From positions 1-40,422 of the forward strand of contig NZ_BMUY01000026.1 of NCBI RefSeq assembly GCF_014650435.1: a DNA stretch of 40,422 nt, in the 5' to 3' direction. The stretch is from Streptomyces tendae. Its GTDB lineage: Bacteria; Actinomycetota; Actinomycetes; Streptomycetales; Streptomycetaceae. Of the stretch, positions 1 to 8,059 are shown one piece after another. Each line of letters opens with the position of its first letter. Position 1 is the first letter of the stretch. Made by a program: the position numbers and the translations under genes. The notes beneath the pieces were generated by a model, which made no database searches, was not told the DNA's origin, and saw only the letters and a program-made list of their open reading frames with translations.

Positions 1-2
1 TG

Positions 3-272
3 TACGTCCGGTCGCTCACGGTCTACCTGGTCCGCCAGGGCACCCTCGACGACTACGTCTACCTGGAGCACGGCGCCCACTACGCCATCGGCGCCCTCGC
101 CGTGATCCTGCTGGTGACCATCCAGTACGAGATCAACGAGATCATCACCGGCCTGATCGGTGTGGTCCTCATCGGCGCCTCCTTCTGGTCCTCCGTGCGC
201 CGCAACAAGCGCCTCCCGGCAGCCGGGGGCGAGAGCGGAGGAGGAGAGACCGAAGCGGTTTCCACGGCATGA
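3..272 (+). CDS. DUF475 family integral membrane protein, C-terminal fragment
   Basis: This is the last 89 codons of a gene that begins before the window. The visible part has one clear hydrophobic segment (YAIGALAVILLVTIQYEI) and a second (ITGLIGVVLIGASFWSSV), followed by a basic turn (RRNKR) and a Gly/Glu-rich tail. The LEHGAHYAIGALAVILL stretch matches my memory of DUF475 proteins, which are TerC-like polytopic membrane proteins of unknown function common in Streptomyces, often near tellurium-resistance-type genes. Nothing upstream is visible, so neither operon context nor start can be judged. The 287 bases between its stop and the next gene, which is convergent, show no gene or clear terminator. 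Confidence 0.75.
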   Translation, partial: YVRSLTVYLVRQGTLDDYVYLEHGAHYAIGALAVILLVTIQYEINEIITGLIGVVLIGASFWSSVRRNKRLPAAGGESGGGETEAVSTA

Positions 273-559
273 GCTCCATCGGGGTGGCGGGCCCCGGTGG
301 CCGACCTGCGCATGGACGATGCGGCCGGTTCCCTTCGAGGGCCTGGCCGCTGGGTCGCTCCTGACCCGGGCCACGCAACTGCGGATGGCGTGACGCCACG
401 ACCGGGCGAGGCCGTTGAACGGTATCGGCCCGTGAACGTGCCGACACATCCGCCGAGGGGCACCTTCCACGGCCCATGCGTACCGGCGGCCTCGCCGGTC
501 AACGAGGGGCGTTCGTCACGCTGGGGGCGGCTCTCCATTGGCCCGCCCGCTGCGGCTGT

Positions 560-1069
560 TCACACCGAGACAGGCTCCTGGGGGGCCTGCCCGGCCGGGA
601 GCAGCACCACCCCGTCCTCATCGGCATGCAGGACATCACCGACGGCGAACGTGATCCCGCCGAACGAAACAGGCACGTCCACCGCTCCCCGCCCCGTCTT
701 GCCCGCCCTGCGCGGATTGGTGCCCAGCGCCTGCACGCCGAGCCTTGTGCCGCCCAGTGCGACGCTGTCGCGGACGGCGCCGTACACGATGACCCCCGCC
801 CATCCGTTGTCGCGGGCCCTGGTGGCCATTCGGTCCCCGAAAAGCGTGGTGTCGAGGGAGCCGCCTCCGTCGACCACCACGACGGCTCCGTCACCGGGCG
901 TACGGAGCAATTCGTGCAGCAAGGCGTTGTCCTCGCGGCAGGAGACGGTCCGCACCGGGCCGGCGAAGGAGCGTACTCCCCCGTAGGTGGTGAACTGCAC
1001 GCCGCAGACACGCAGTCGGTGCTCGTACTGGTCGGCCAGATCGGCGGTGGGGACGGGAATCGACTGCAT
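560..1069 (-). CDS. RraA family protein (RraA-like / 4-hydroxy-4-methyl-2-oxoglutarate aldolase-like)
   Basis: A 169-residue protein of the usual length for the RraA/MenG-like fold. It shows the family glycine-rich strand (VVVVDGGGS, about 64-71) and the YGAVRDS motif with Arg100-Asp101. In class II HMG/CHA aldolases the matching Arg-Asp pair binds substrate and metal. That family cleaves 4-hydroxy-4-methyl-2-oxoglutarate to two pyruvates and can decarboxylate oxaloacetate; other members (RraA) inhibit RNase E. Which applies here cannot be settled from sequence. It is divergent from the GntR gene, with a candidate GntR operator in the shared promoter region. An aconitase and an importer follow the regulator, which favours a metabolic aldolase or decarboxylase over an RNase regulator. 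Confidence 0.82.
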   Translation of the reverse strand: MQSIPVPTADLADQYEHRLRVCGVQFTTYGGVRSFAGPVRTVSCREDNALLHELLRTPGDGAVVVVDGGGSLDTTLFGDRMATRARDNGWAGVIVYGAVRDSVALGGTRLGVQALGTNPRRAGKTGRGAVDVPVSFGGITFAVGDVLHADEDGVVLLPAGQAPQEPVSV

Positions 1070-1136
1070 CGTTGTAGGCGCTGCCTCTCGTTGCTCCTGG
1101 CTTCACAGAGGCGCCGATCAGCACCCCGGCCACACT

Positions 1137-1162
1137 TTGCATCACTACGTCGATAGATACAA
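1137..1162. promoter_or_regulatory. Candidate GntR operator, copy 1 (26-bp imperfect dyad)
   Basis: Read on the minus strand, this is TTGTATC, 12 bases, then GATGCAA, an inverted repeat matching in 6 of 7 arm positions. The first arm and the start of the spacer (TTGTATC, T, ATCGACG) recur in front of the aconitase gene with one change in 15 bases and the same 12-base spacer. It sits between the divergent RraA-like and GntR genes, the expected place for an autoregulatory site. Binding by the GntR protein is inferred from position and repetition. Confidence 0.65.
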
Positions 1163-1255
1163 TCCCTCGGTGACGGAGAGTCCAGCGGCCGCACCCGCCG
1201 CACCCCGGCTCATAGGATGGGGCGTCCCACGTCCCCTTCCGAAGAGCGCAGACTG

Positions 1256-2134
1256 ATGTCGCGGCCCAACCTGACCACCTCCATCGCCACCCGCCTGGTC
1301 GATCTCCTGCGCCGCAGCGGCCTCAAGGAGGGCGCGCACGTCACCGAGCAGTGGGCGGCGGACGAGTTGGACGTCTCCCGCACCCCGGCCCGGAAGGCGA
1401 TGCTCTTCCTGGCCGAGGTCGGCATCCTGAGGCGGGAACCGAATCGGGGCTTCTTCCTGGACCGTGACGCCGCCACCCTGACCGGGACGGACCTCACGGG
1501 AGGCGCGGACACGGAGGAGGACGCGTACTTCCGGATCGCCGACGACTACATCGGGGGACGGTTCGCCGGCCCGTTCACCGCTGCGGACATCAGTCGCGGC
1601 TACGGCCTGTCGGCACGCCAGGCCGACCGGGTACTGGCCCGCATGGAGTCCGAGGACCTGGTGCGCCGCAAGGCCGGTGGGCGTGGCTGGGAGTTCCAGC
1701 AGGTGTTCTCGACCGTCGAGGCGCACGACCAGAGCTACCGCTTCCGCATGATCATCGAGCCGAACGCCCTGCTGGAGCCCGGCTTCACGATCGACCCCGA
1801 GGCCGCGGCCCTGCACCGCAAGCAGCAGGAGGCCCTGCTGCGCGGAGACATCCTGCTACTGCCCCGGGCCGAGTTGTTCCACGTCAACGCCTCGTTCCAC
1901 GAGATGCTCGTGAGCTTCTCGGGCAACCAGTTCCTCCTGGACGCCGCCCGCCGGCAGCACCGGCTGCGCCGCCTCATCGAGTACCGCCACCAGGTCGACC
2001 GCTCCCGCCTGGCCGGCCAGGCCCGCGAGCACCTGCACATGCTCGACCTGGTCGAGGACGGGAAGCTCGAGGAGGCGGCCGCCTTCCTGCGCCGCCACCT
2101 GGACAAGGTCCGCGTCATCAAGACGCGGGGCTGA
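1256..2134 (+). CDS. GntR family transcriptional regulator (FadR/FCD-like)
   Basis: About 292 residues. An N-terminal winged helix (TSIATRLVDLLRRSGLKEG, then WAADELDVSRTPARKAMLFLAEVGILRREPNRGFF) has the GntR pattern, with SRTPARKA as recognition helix. A second helix-turn-helix-like stretch (ISRGYGLSARQADRVLARMESEDLVRR) lies in the middle. The C-terminal all-helical part (FHVNASFHEMLVSFSGN through HLDKVRVI) resembles an FCD ligand-binding domain with His residues that could bind metal. The ATG at 1256 was chosen for the GAAGAG about 9 bases upstream; an in-frame ATG at 1217 would add 13 residues. Repeated dyads at 1137-1162 and 2199-2224 suggest it controls itself, the RraA-like gene and the aconitase-importer operon. 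The ligand is probably an organic acid, by inference. Confidence 0.88.
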   Translation: MSRPNLTTSIATRLVDLLRRSGLKEGAHVTEQWAADELDVSRTPARKAMLFLAEVGILRREPNRGFFLDRDAATLTGTDLTGGADTEEDAYFRIADDYIGGRFAGPFTAADISRGYGLSARQADRVLARMESEDLVRRKAGGRGWEFQQVFSTVEAHDQSYRFRMIIEPNALLEPGFTIDPEAAALHRKQQEALLRGDILLLPRAELFHVNASFHEMLVSFSGNQFLLDAARRQHRLRRLIEYRHQVDRSRLAGQAREHLHMLDLVEDGKLEEAAAFLRRHLDKVRVIKTRG

Positions 2135-2198
2135 GCACCTCACTCCCCGAGCACCCTTCTCCGCCATCGGGGTTTCCGAGAATCCGGCGCTCCAACGG

Positions 2199-2224
2199 TT
2201 GTATCAATCGACGGCTTGAGACAA
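2199..2224. promoter_or_regulatory. Candidate GntR operator, copy 2 (26-bp imperfect dyad)
   Basis: On the plus strand this reads TTGTATC, a 12-base spacer starting AATCGACG, then GAGACAA. Arms match in 6 of 7 positions. It is the partner of the dyad at 1137-1162, in opposite orientation, with equal arm and spacer length. It lies 63 bases before the aconitase start, in the only gap upstream of the aconitase-importer run. The repeat is directly visible; the link to the GntR protein is inferred. Confidence 0.65.
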
Positions 2225-2286
2225 TATGGGCCGCGCCCGGCGCCATGCGCCCGTGGGCTCCTCTTCCCGGAACGACAGCAGGGACC

Positions 2287-4947
2287 ATGAGCACAGACCC
2301 CAGCACGGACCCCACCGTCACCGCCGTCCTGACCGTCGAAGGGCACTCGTACCGGTACCAGCCGCTGGCCGGGCTGCTGCCCGCCGAGCGGCTCGCCGAA
2401 CTGCCGTACGCGGTCCGGGTGCTGCTGGAGAACGTCGCCCGCCGTTCCCCGGCCGCGCTCGGCGACGTACTCGCCCGTGCCCGCTCGGGCCACGGTGACT
2501 GCGAGCTCCCGGTGCACCCGAACCGGATCATGCTCCACGACACCACGTGTCTGCCCGCCCTCGCCGACTTCGCCGCCCTGCGCGACAGCGTCGCCGAACT
2601 CGGCGGTGACCCGGGGCGGCTCCAACCGGCCGTCCCCGTCGACCTGACCGTCGACCACTCGGTCATCGTCGAGGAGTACGGGCGCCCCGACGCCGTCGAA
2701 CGCAACCTGCTCATCGACTTCCGCCGCAACGGCGAGCGCTACGCGTTCGTGAAGTGGGCCGAGCGCAGCCTGCGCGGCTTCCGGGTCGTGCCGCCCGGCA
2801 CCGGAATCATCCACCAGGTCAACATGGAGGTCCTGGCCCGCGTGGTGTGGCGCGACGAGGACCCTCCGGAAGGCGGCCTGCCCTGGCTGCACCCGGACGT
2901 GCTGGTCGCCACCGACAGCCACACCCCGATGATCAACGCCCTGGGCGTGGTCGGCTGGGGCGTGGGCGGACTGGAGGGGCAGGCCGCCATGCTGGGCGAG
3001 GCGGTGACCATCCCGTACCCGCGCGTGGTGGGCGTGCGTCTGACCGGGCGGCTGCGGTCCGGCGTCGGCGCCACCGACCTGGCGCTCACCCTCACCGAAC
3101 TGCTGCGCACCAAGGGCGTGGTGGACCGGTTCGTGGAGTTCTGCGGCCCCGGTGCGGCCACCCTCGGGTGGGCTGAGCGTGCCGCGGTCTCCAACATGGC
3201 GCCCGAGTACGGGGCGACCTGCGTCTACTTCCCGTACGACGACGAGACCGCCGCCTACCTGCGGCTGACCGGCCGTGACGAGGCACACGTACGACTGGTC
3301 GACGCCTACCTGACCGCGCAGGGCCTCAAGCGCACCGCCGACCGGCCCGAGCCACGCTACGACGATGTCATCGACCTCGATCTGGCGACGGTGGAGCCGA
3401 GCGTGGCCGGACCGGGACTGCCTCATCAGCGGCTTGCGCTGTCCCAGGTGCCCGGGTCCTTCCGGTCCACCGCGGCCGGCCGGCCCGCGAACACGACGGA
3501 GTTCGGGGAGCGGCTCCCCGAGGGGCCGGTCGCCATCGCGGCGATCACCAGTTGCACCAATACCGCCAATCCGACGCTGGTGGTGCAGGCGGCGCTCCTC
3601 GCCGAACGGGCGCGACGGGCCGGGCTCACGGCGAAGCCGTGGGTGAAGACGTCCCTGTCCCCCGGCTCACGGGTCGTCGAGGACTACCTGCGCGAGGCCG
3701 GGCTCCTGGCGCCCTTGGCGGAGACCGGCTTCCACATCGTCGGCTTCGGCTGCATGACCTGCATCGGCAACTCGGGCCCGCTCCACCCCGAGTTGGAGCG
3801 GCTCACCACCGACGCCCGCATCGATCCGGTGGCCGTCCTGTCCGGCAACCGCAATTTCGCCGGCCGCGTCAACCCGCGCGTCGCCCAGTCCTACCTCGCC
3901 TCGCCGCCTCTGGTCGTGGCGTACGCGCTGGCCGGCTCGATCCTGCACGACTTCGAGCGCGACCCGCTCGGTACCGGCCCGGACGGCACGTCCGTGTTCC
4001 TGAAGGACCTGTGGCCCACCGACGACGAGGTCGCCGCGCGCGTCGCCGCCTCCGTACGGCCCGAGATGTTCCGGACCAACGCCACCCGGCTGCGGGAAGG
4101 CACCCGGGCGTGGCACGAGATCGAGGCGCCCGACGGCGTCCGCTTCTCCTGGAGTCCGGACTCCACCTACATCCGCCGCCCCCCGCACCTCACGGGCCTG
4201 TCCACCTCGCCGCCCGACCGACTGCGCGTCGAGCGGGCCAGGGTGCTGATGGTGCTGGGCGACGACGTCACCACGGACCACATCTCACCGGCCGGCGCCA
4301 TTCCGGCGCGCAGTGCCGCCGGGCGCTGGCTGGCGGATCGCGGCGTCGCCCGCCGCGACCTCAACCAGTACTCGACCCGCCGCAGCAATCACGAGGTCAT
4401 GCTGCGCGGGGCCTTCACCAACGCCGCCGTACGCAACCGGCTTCTCCCCGGGGAATGCGACTTCACCGGCGGTCACGCCCACACCGCCGACCGCTCCGCC
4501 GTCCTGCCCGTCCACGAAGCCGCGGCGACCTACCGTGCCGCGGGCCACGATCTGGTCGTGGTCGCGGGCCGCAACTACGGTGCCGGCTCCAGCCGCGACT
4601 GGGCCGCCAAGGCACAGGCACTGCTGGGAGTGCGGGCGGTGATAGCCGAGTCCTTCGAGCGCATCCACCGCAACAACCTGATCGGCATGGGCGTGCTGCC
4701 CCTGGAGTTCGAGGAGGGCGACACGGCATCGGCCCACGCCTTCACCGGAGAGGAGGAACTCGCCTTCGACGGCCTCGCCGACCTGCGCGTCGGCACGAAC
4801 CCCGTCACCCTGTCCCGCATCCGGCCCGACGCGCCCCCCGCCACGGTCCGCCTCAGGCTGCGCCTCCACTCGCGCCAGGAACTCGCCTACCTCCGGCACG
4901 GCGGGATCCTGCCGTACGTGATGCGCCGCGCCGTCGCGGCGTCGTGA
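2287..4947 (+). CDS. acnA: Aconitate hydratase, AcnA/IRP type
   Basis: 886 residues, normal for monomeric AcnA-type aconitase, which interconverts citrate and isocitrate through cis-aconitate with a [4Fe-4S] cluster. The three cluster cysteines are visible: Cys423 in SCTNT, and Cys489 and Cys492 in GCMTCIGNSGP. Other family blocks are present: VATDSHTPMINALGVVGWGVGG, GDDVTTDHISPAG, NQYSTRRSNHEVM and NYGAGSSRDWAAK. The chosen ATG is preceded by AGCAGGGACC; an upstream in-frame ATG (2245) would add 14 unconserved residues. It follows a GntR gene and precedes an ABC importer, unlike a housekeeping aconitase, so it may be a second, substrate-induced enzyme acting on citrate, aconitate or an alkylated relative. 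That role is inferred. Confidence 0.95.
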   Translation: MSTDPSTDPTVTAVLTVEGHSYRYQPLAGLLPAERLAELPYAVRVLLENVARRSPAALGDVLARARSGHGDCELPVHPNRIMLHDTTCLPALADFAALRDSVAELGGDPGRLQPAVPVDLTVDHSVIVEEYGRPDAVERNLLIDFRRNGERYAFVKWAERSLRGFRVVPPGTGIIHQVNMEVLARVVWRDEDPPEGGLPWLHPDVLVATDSHTPMINALGVVGWGVGGLEGQAAMLGEAVTIPYPRVVGVRLTGRLRSGVGATDLALTLTELLRTKGVVDRFVEFCGPGAATLGWAERAAVSNMAPEYGATCVYFPYDDETAAYLRLTGRDEAHVRLVDAYLTAQGLKRTADRPEPRYDDVIDLDLATVEPSVAGPGLPHQRLALSQVPGSFRSTAAGRPANTTEFGERLPEGPVAIAAITSCTNTANPTLVVQAALLAERARRAGLTAKPWVKTSLSPGSRVVEDYLREAGLLAPLAETGFHIVGFGCMTCIGNSGPLHPELERLTTDARIDPVAVLSGNRNFAGRVNPRVAQSYLASPPLVVAYALAGSILHDFERDPLGTGPDGTSVFLKDLWPTDDEVAARVAASVRPEMFRTNATRLREGTRAWHEIEAPDGVRFSWSPDSTYIRRPPHLTGLSTSPPDRLRVERARVLMVLGDDVTTDHISPAGAIPARSAAGRWLADRGVARRDLNQYSTRRSNHEVMLRGAFTNAAVRNRLLPGECDFTGGHAHTADRSAVLPVHEAAATYRAAGHDLVVVAGRNYGAGSSRDWAAKAQALLGVRAVIAESFERIHRNNLIGMGVLPLEFEEGDTASAHAFTGEEELAFDGLADLRVGTNPVTLSRIRPDAPPATVRLRLRLHSRQELAYLRHGGILPYVMRRAVAAS

Positions 4948-5062
4948 CCGGACGGCACCGCGCCCGCCTTTCACCACCCCCACGCCCACCGGCGTCACCC
5001 GACCCCGCCGGTCTCTCGAAGCAGCAGACAGCGCCGTCGCGCCCCCTACGAGAAGAGCCGCC

Positions 5063-6235
5063 ATGTCCACCATCCCCCGCCCGCCCGCGCCGGAAGCACC
5101 GTCCGGCGCCGGCCCCTCCCGCCGTCACCTCCTACGGGGCGCCGCGGCCGTCGGAAGCCTCACCGCCCTGGGCGGCACACTCTCCGCCTGCACGGCCGAC
5201 GAGGCGAACGCCGCCGCCCCACAAGCCCCCGCGTACTACCCCGCCGCCTACGACGAAATCGTCGACGCCTCACGGCGGGAGCGGAAACTCCTCATCTACT
5301 CGAACACCTCGCAGACCAACTGGCAGCCGGTCTTCGACGCGTTCGTCCGGCGCTACCCATGGCTGTCGGACATCCGCGCCACCAACCTCGGCGGCTCCGC
5401 CGTCTATGAGCGCTACTACAGCGAATCCGGCGCCGGAACCTCCCCCGCCGACGTGCTGGCCAACAACGCGGGACCTCTGTGGGGCGACTACGCGACCCGG
5501 AACGCCGCCGCCGGCTACCGCTCGCCGGAGAAGGACCACCTGCCCGACTGGGCCGAGCTGCTGCCCGGTGTATGGACCATGTCGACGGACCCGGTCGCTC
5601 TCATCTACAACCGCAAGACCCTCGACCCGGACCAGTTCCCCGACGGTCTTCGGACGCTGGCGGCGATCGTGGAGGCACGGCCGTCCCGCTTCCGCGGGAA
5701 GATCGGCGTCTACGACCCGACCAACGCCTACGGCTACGCCAGCAACCAGGGCTACACCTCGAACGTCGCGGGCGGCTGGGACACGTTCCGGCGGCTGTTG
5801 CCGTTCGCCCATGCCGACCACTCCTCCGGCACGCTCGTGGAGAAGGTCGTCTCCGGCGAGTACGACTTCTCCATCAACCTCAGTGGTGGCGTCGCGATAC
5901 CCGCCGCCGAGCACAGCGGGGGCCTGCTGGGGTGGAGCTACTACGCGGAGGGCACCGTCGTCATGCCACGTGGAGTGTCCATCGTGAAGACCGCCCCGCA
6001 CCCGAACGCGGCCCGCCTCTTCCTGGACTTCCTGCTCTCCGCCGAGGGACAGGCGGCGGTCGCCGAGGGCGGCCTGGTGCCGTACCGGCCGGGCGTGCGC
6101 CAGGACGCCATGGACAGCCTGCAGGACGTGCGGCGCAGGCTCGGCGCGGAGCGCGTCCATCTGTACCGGCCCGTGCAGGTGCCGGAGCGCGTGCAGGAGG
6201 CGTACGTCGCGCGCTGGGAGAAGGCGGCCGGCTGA
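5063..6235 (+). CDS. ABC transporter substrate-binding lipoprotein, family 1 (AfuA/FbpA-like), Tat-exported
   Basis: 390 residues. The N-terminus has a twin-arginine motif (SRRHLLRG, about 19-26), a hydrophobic stretch, and a lipobox LSAC with Cys43, so it should be a Tat-exported lipoprotein outside the membrane. The rest fits periplasmic-binding-protein type 2 of the Fe3+/thiamine/phosphonate group: KLLIYSNTSQTNW near the start, VALIYNRKTLDPDQFP, and a C-terminal region including SIVKTAPHPNAARLFLDFLLSAEGQ. A WSYYAEG tyrosine pair is present; iron binders use such a pair, but this does not prove iron as substrate. GAGAAGAG precedes the ATG. It lies 115 bases after the aconitase and 54 before the permease, on the same strand. 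Likely cargo is a carboxylate or a ferric carboxylate. Confidence 0.9.
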   Translation: MSTIPRPPAPEAPSGAGPSRRHLLRGAAAVGSLTALGGTLSACTADEANAAAPQAPAYYPAAYDEIVDASRRERKLLIYSNTSQTNWQPVFDAFVRRYPWLSDIRATNLGGSAVYERYYSESGAGTSPADVLANNAGPLWGDYATRNAAAGYRSPEKDHLPDWAELLPGVWTMSTDPVALIYNRKTLDPDQFPDGLRTLAAIVEARPSRFRGKIGVYDPTNAYGYASNQGYTSNVAGGWDTFRRLLPFAHADHSSGTLVEKVVSGEYDFSINLSGGVAIPAAEHSGGLLGWSYYAEGTVVMPRGVSIVKTAPHPNAARLFLDFLLSAEGQAAVAEGGLVPYRPGVRQDAMDSLQDVRRRLGAERVHLYRPVQVPERVQEAYVARWEKAAG

Positions 6236-6289
6236 GCCGCCCCCGCCCGCCCGACGCCCCTGTCCCCACCCCGTTCGTTCGGAGTCTCC

Positions 6290-8059
6290 ATGGCCATCCA
6301 GACATCCCCGGCGCCACCCGCGCCGTCCCGCACCCCGCGCGCGGGCGAGCTGGGCACGCCCCAGTACCGGCGCCTGTTCGGCGCCGGACGTGAGGTCACG
6401 ATCCACTGGCTGACGTTCCTCGTCACCGCCGTGCTCGTCCTCGCCCCCGTCGTACCGATCCTCTACCAGTCGGTCCGCAACCAGCCCCTGTACGCGGCCG
6501 GCGGCGCCTTCACCCTCTCGAACTACGCCCACCTGTTCACGTCGGCGGGCTTCGGTTCGATCGTCCTCGACACCCTCCTCTTCGCCGTCCTGACGACCGT
6601 GTTCGCGCTCGCCATCGCGGTGCCGATGGCGATTCTGCTGGAGCGCACCCGCTTTCCCGCCGCCCGCCTGTTCGGGCAGGTGCTGCGCTGGCCCATCTAC
6701 ATCTCCCCGCTCGTCCTGGCCTTCGGCTGGATCGTCGTCTACGGCCCGGCCGGCTTCCTGACCAGCGCGGTCCGCGAGGGCTTCGGCTGGGTGCCCTGGA
6801 ACCTGTACTCACTGCCCGGCATGGCGTTCGTCGAGGCCGTCGCCCAGGTCCCCATCGCCTACCTGTTCTGCGCCAACGCGCTGGCCGCCTCCGACACCTC
6901 GCTGGAGAACGCGGCCCGGAGCGTCGGCGCGGGTCCTCTGCGCGTCCTGCGCTCGGTCGTGGTGCCGATGCTGCGCCCGCCGATGCTCTACGCGGGGCTG
7001 CTGATCTTCGGCACGGCGATCGAGACCCTGTCCATCCCGCTCATCCTGGGCGAGCCCGCCGGCATCACCCTCTTCTCCAACTTCCTCTACGAGCAGGGCA
7101 TCGACTCGATCAACCCGGACTACGGCCTGCTGGGCGCGGCGTCCACCTTCATGCTGCTCACCACCATCGCCCTGGTCGTGTTCCAGACGCGGCTGCTCAA
7201 GCACGCCCAGCGGTTCGTGTCGGTGCGCGGCAAGGCGACCCGCTCCGACCTGCTCGACATCGGTGCCTGGAAGTGGCTGGGCTTCGCCTTCGTCGGTCTG
7301 TACGTCGTCTTCGGCGCACTGCTGCCGATGCTCGCGCTCATCCTGCGCGCGTTCACCTCGTTGCTCACTCCGCTGGTGAACCCGTTCGACCTGCTCACCC
7401 TGGACAACTTCCGTCTGATCTTCGACTACGCCCCTTACACCGAGTCGATCGTCAACAGCATCACCGTGGCCTTCGTGGGCGCGGTGGCCGTGACCCTGTT
7501 CGGCACGGTGGTCGTCCTCGTGGCACGCCGCTCCGACTTCCGTTTCGCCCGTCTCCTGGAGACGACAGCGCAGTCACCGCACGCGGTCCCGGGTCTGATC
7601 GTCGGCATCGGCCTGTTCTGGGCCTTCACCTGGATGCCCGGCGGCGACGCGGTGCGCGGCACGCTCTTCGCGCTGATCATCGCCTTCGGCATCCGGGCAC
7701 TCCCGTCGGCGTACGGCGCGATCTCCCCGGCGACCATGCAGCTCGGAGCCGAACTCGACAACGCCGCACGTGTCGCCGGCGCCGACTGGTGGCGCACGGT
7801 GTCCCGGATCATGCTCCGTCTCCTCGTGCCCGCGATGCTCGCCTCGTTCCTGCTCATCTGGACCCAGATGATCCGCGAGTACGCCCCCGCCATGTTCCTC
7901 GCCGGAGCCGAGTCACAGGTCATCGGCACCACCGCCATCGACCTGTGGACCCAGGGTGAGACCGGCTCCGTCGCCGCACTCGCCACCCTCCAGATCGCCG
8001 TCACCGCCGTCGTCGCCGGCCTCGCCGGTCTCCTTCTGAAGGGGAAGAAGCATGCCTGA
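6290..8059 (+). CDS. ABC transporter permease, fused two-domain (FbpB-like)
   Basis: 589 residues, the length of duplicated iron/phosphonate-type permeases in which one chain carries both halves. About 12 hydrophobic segments are visible. Each half has a cytoplasmic EAA-type loop for docking the ATPase: ENAARSVGAGPLRVLRSVVVPMLRP in the first and DNAARVAGADWWRTVSRIMLRLLVP in the second. The first half runs to about residue 300, and the second begins near SDLLDIGAWKWLGFAFVGLYVVF. The final bases overlap the start of the ATPase gene by 8 nt, suggesting translational coupling. Together with the binding protein and ATPase it forms a complete importer. Confidence 0.93.
   Translation: MAIQTSPAPPAPSRTPRAGELGTPQYRRLFGAGREVTIHWLTFLVTAVLVLAPVVPILYQSVRNQPLYAAGGAFTLSNYAHLFTSAGFGSIVLDTLLFAVLTTVFALAIAVPMAILLERTRFPAARLFGQVLRWPIYISPLVLAFGWIVVYGPAGFLTSAVREGFGWVPWNLYSLPGMAFVEAVAQVPIAYLFCANALAASDTSLENAARSVGAGPLRVLRSVVVPMLRPPMLYAGLLIFGTAIETLSIPLILGEPAGITLFSNFLYEQGIDSINPDYGLLGAASTFMLLTTIALVVFQTRLLKHAQRFVSVRGKATRSDLLDIGAWKWLGFAFVGLYVVFGALLPMLALILRAFTSLLTPLVNPFDLLTLDNFRLIFDYAPYTESIVNSITVAFVGAVAVTLFGTVVVLVARRSDFRFARLLETTAQSPHAVPGLIVGIGLFWAFTWMPGGDAVRGTLFALIIAFGIRALPSAYGAISPATMQLGAELDNAARVAGADWWRTVSRIMLRLLVPAMLASFLLIWTQMIREYAPAMFLAGAESQVIGTTAIDLWTQGETGSVAALATLQIAVTAVVAGLAGLLLKGKKHA

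Noticed and set aside
3552..5987. 811-codon plus-strand frame
   Set aside because: Out-of-frame shadow of the aconitase and the binding protein, extremely Arg/Pro-rich.
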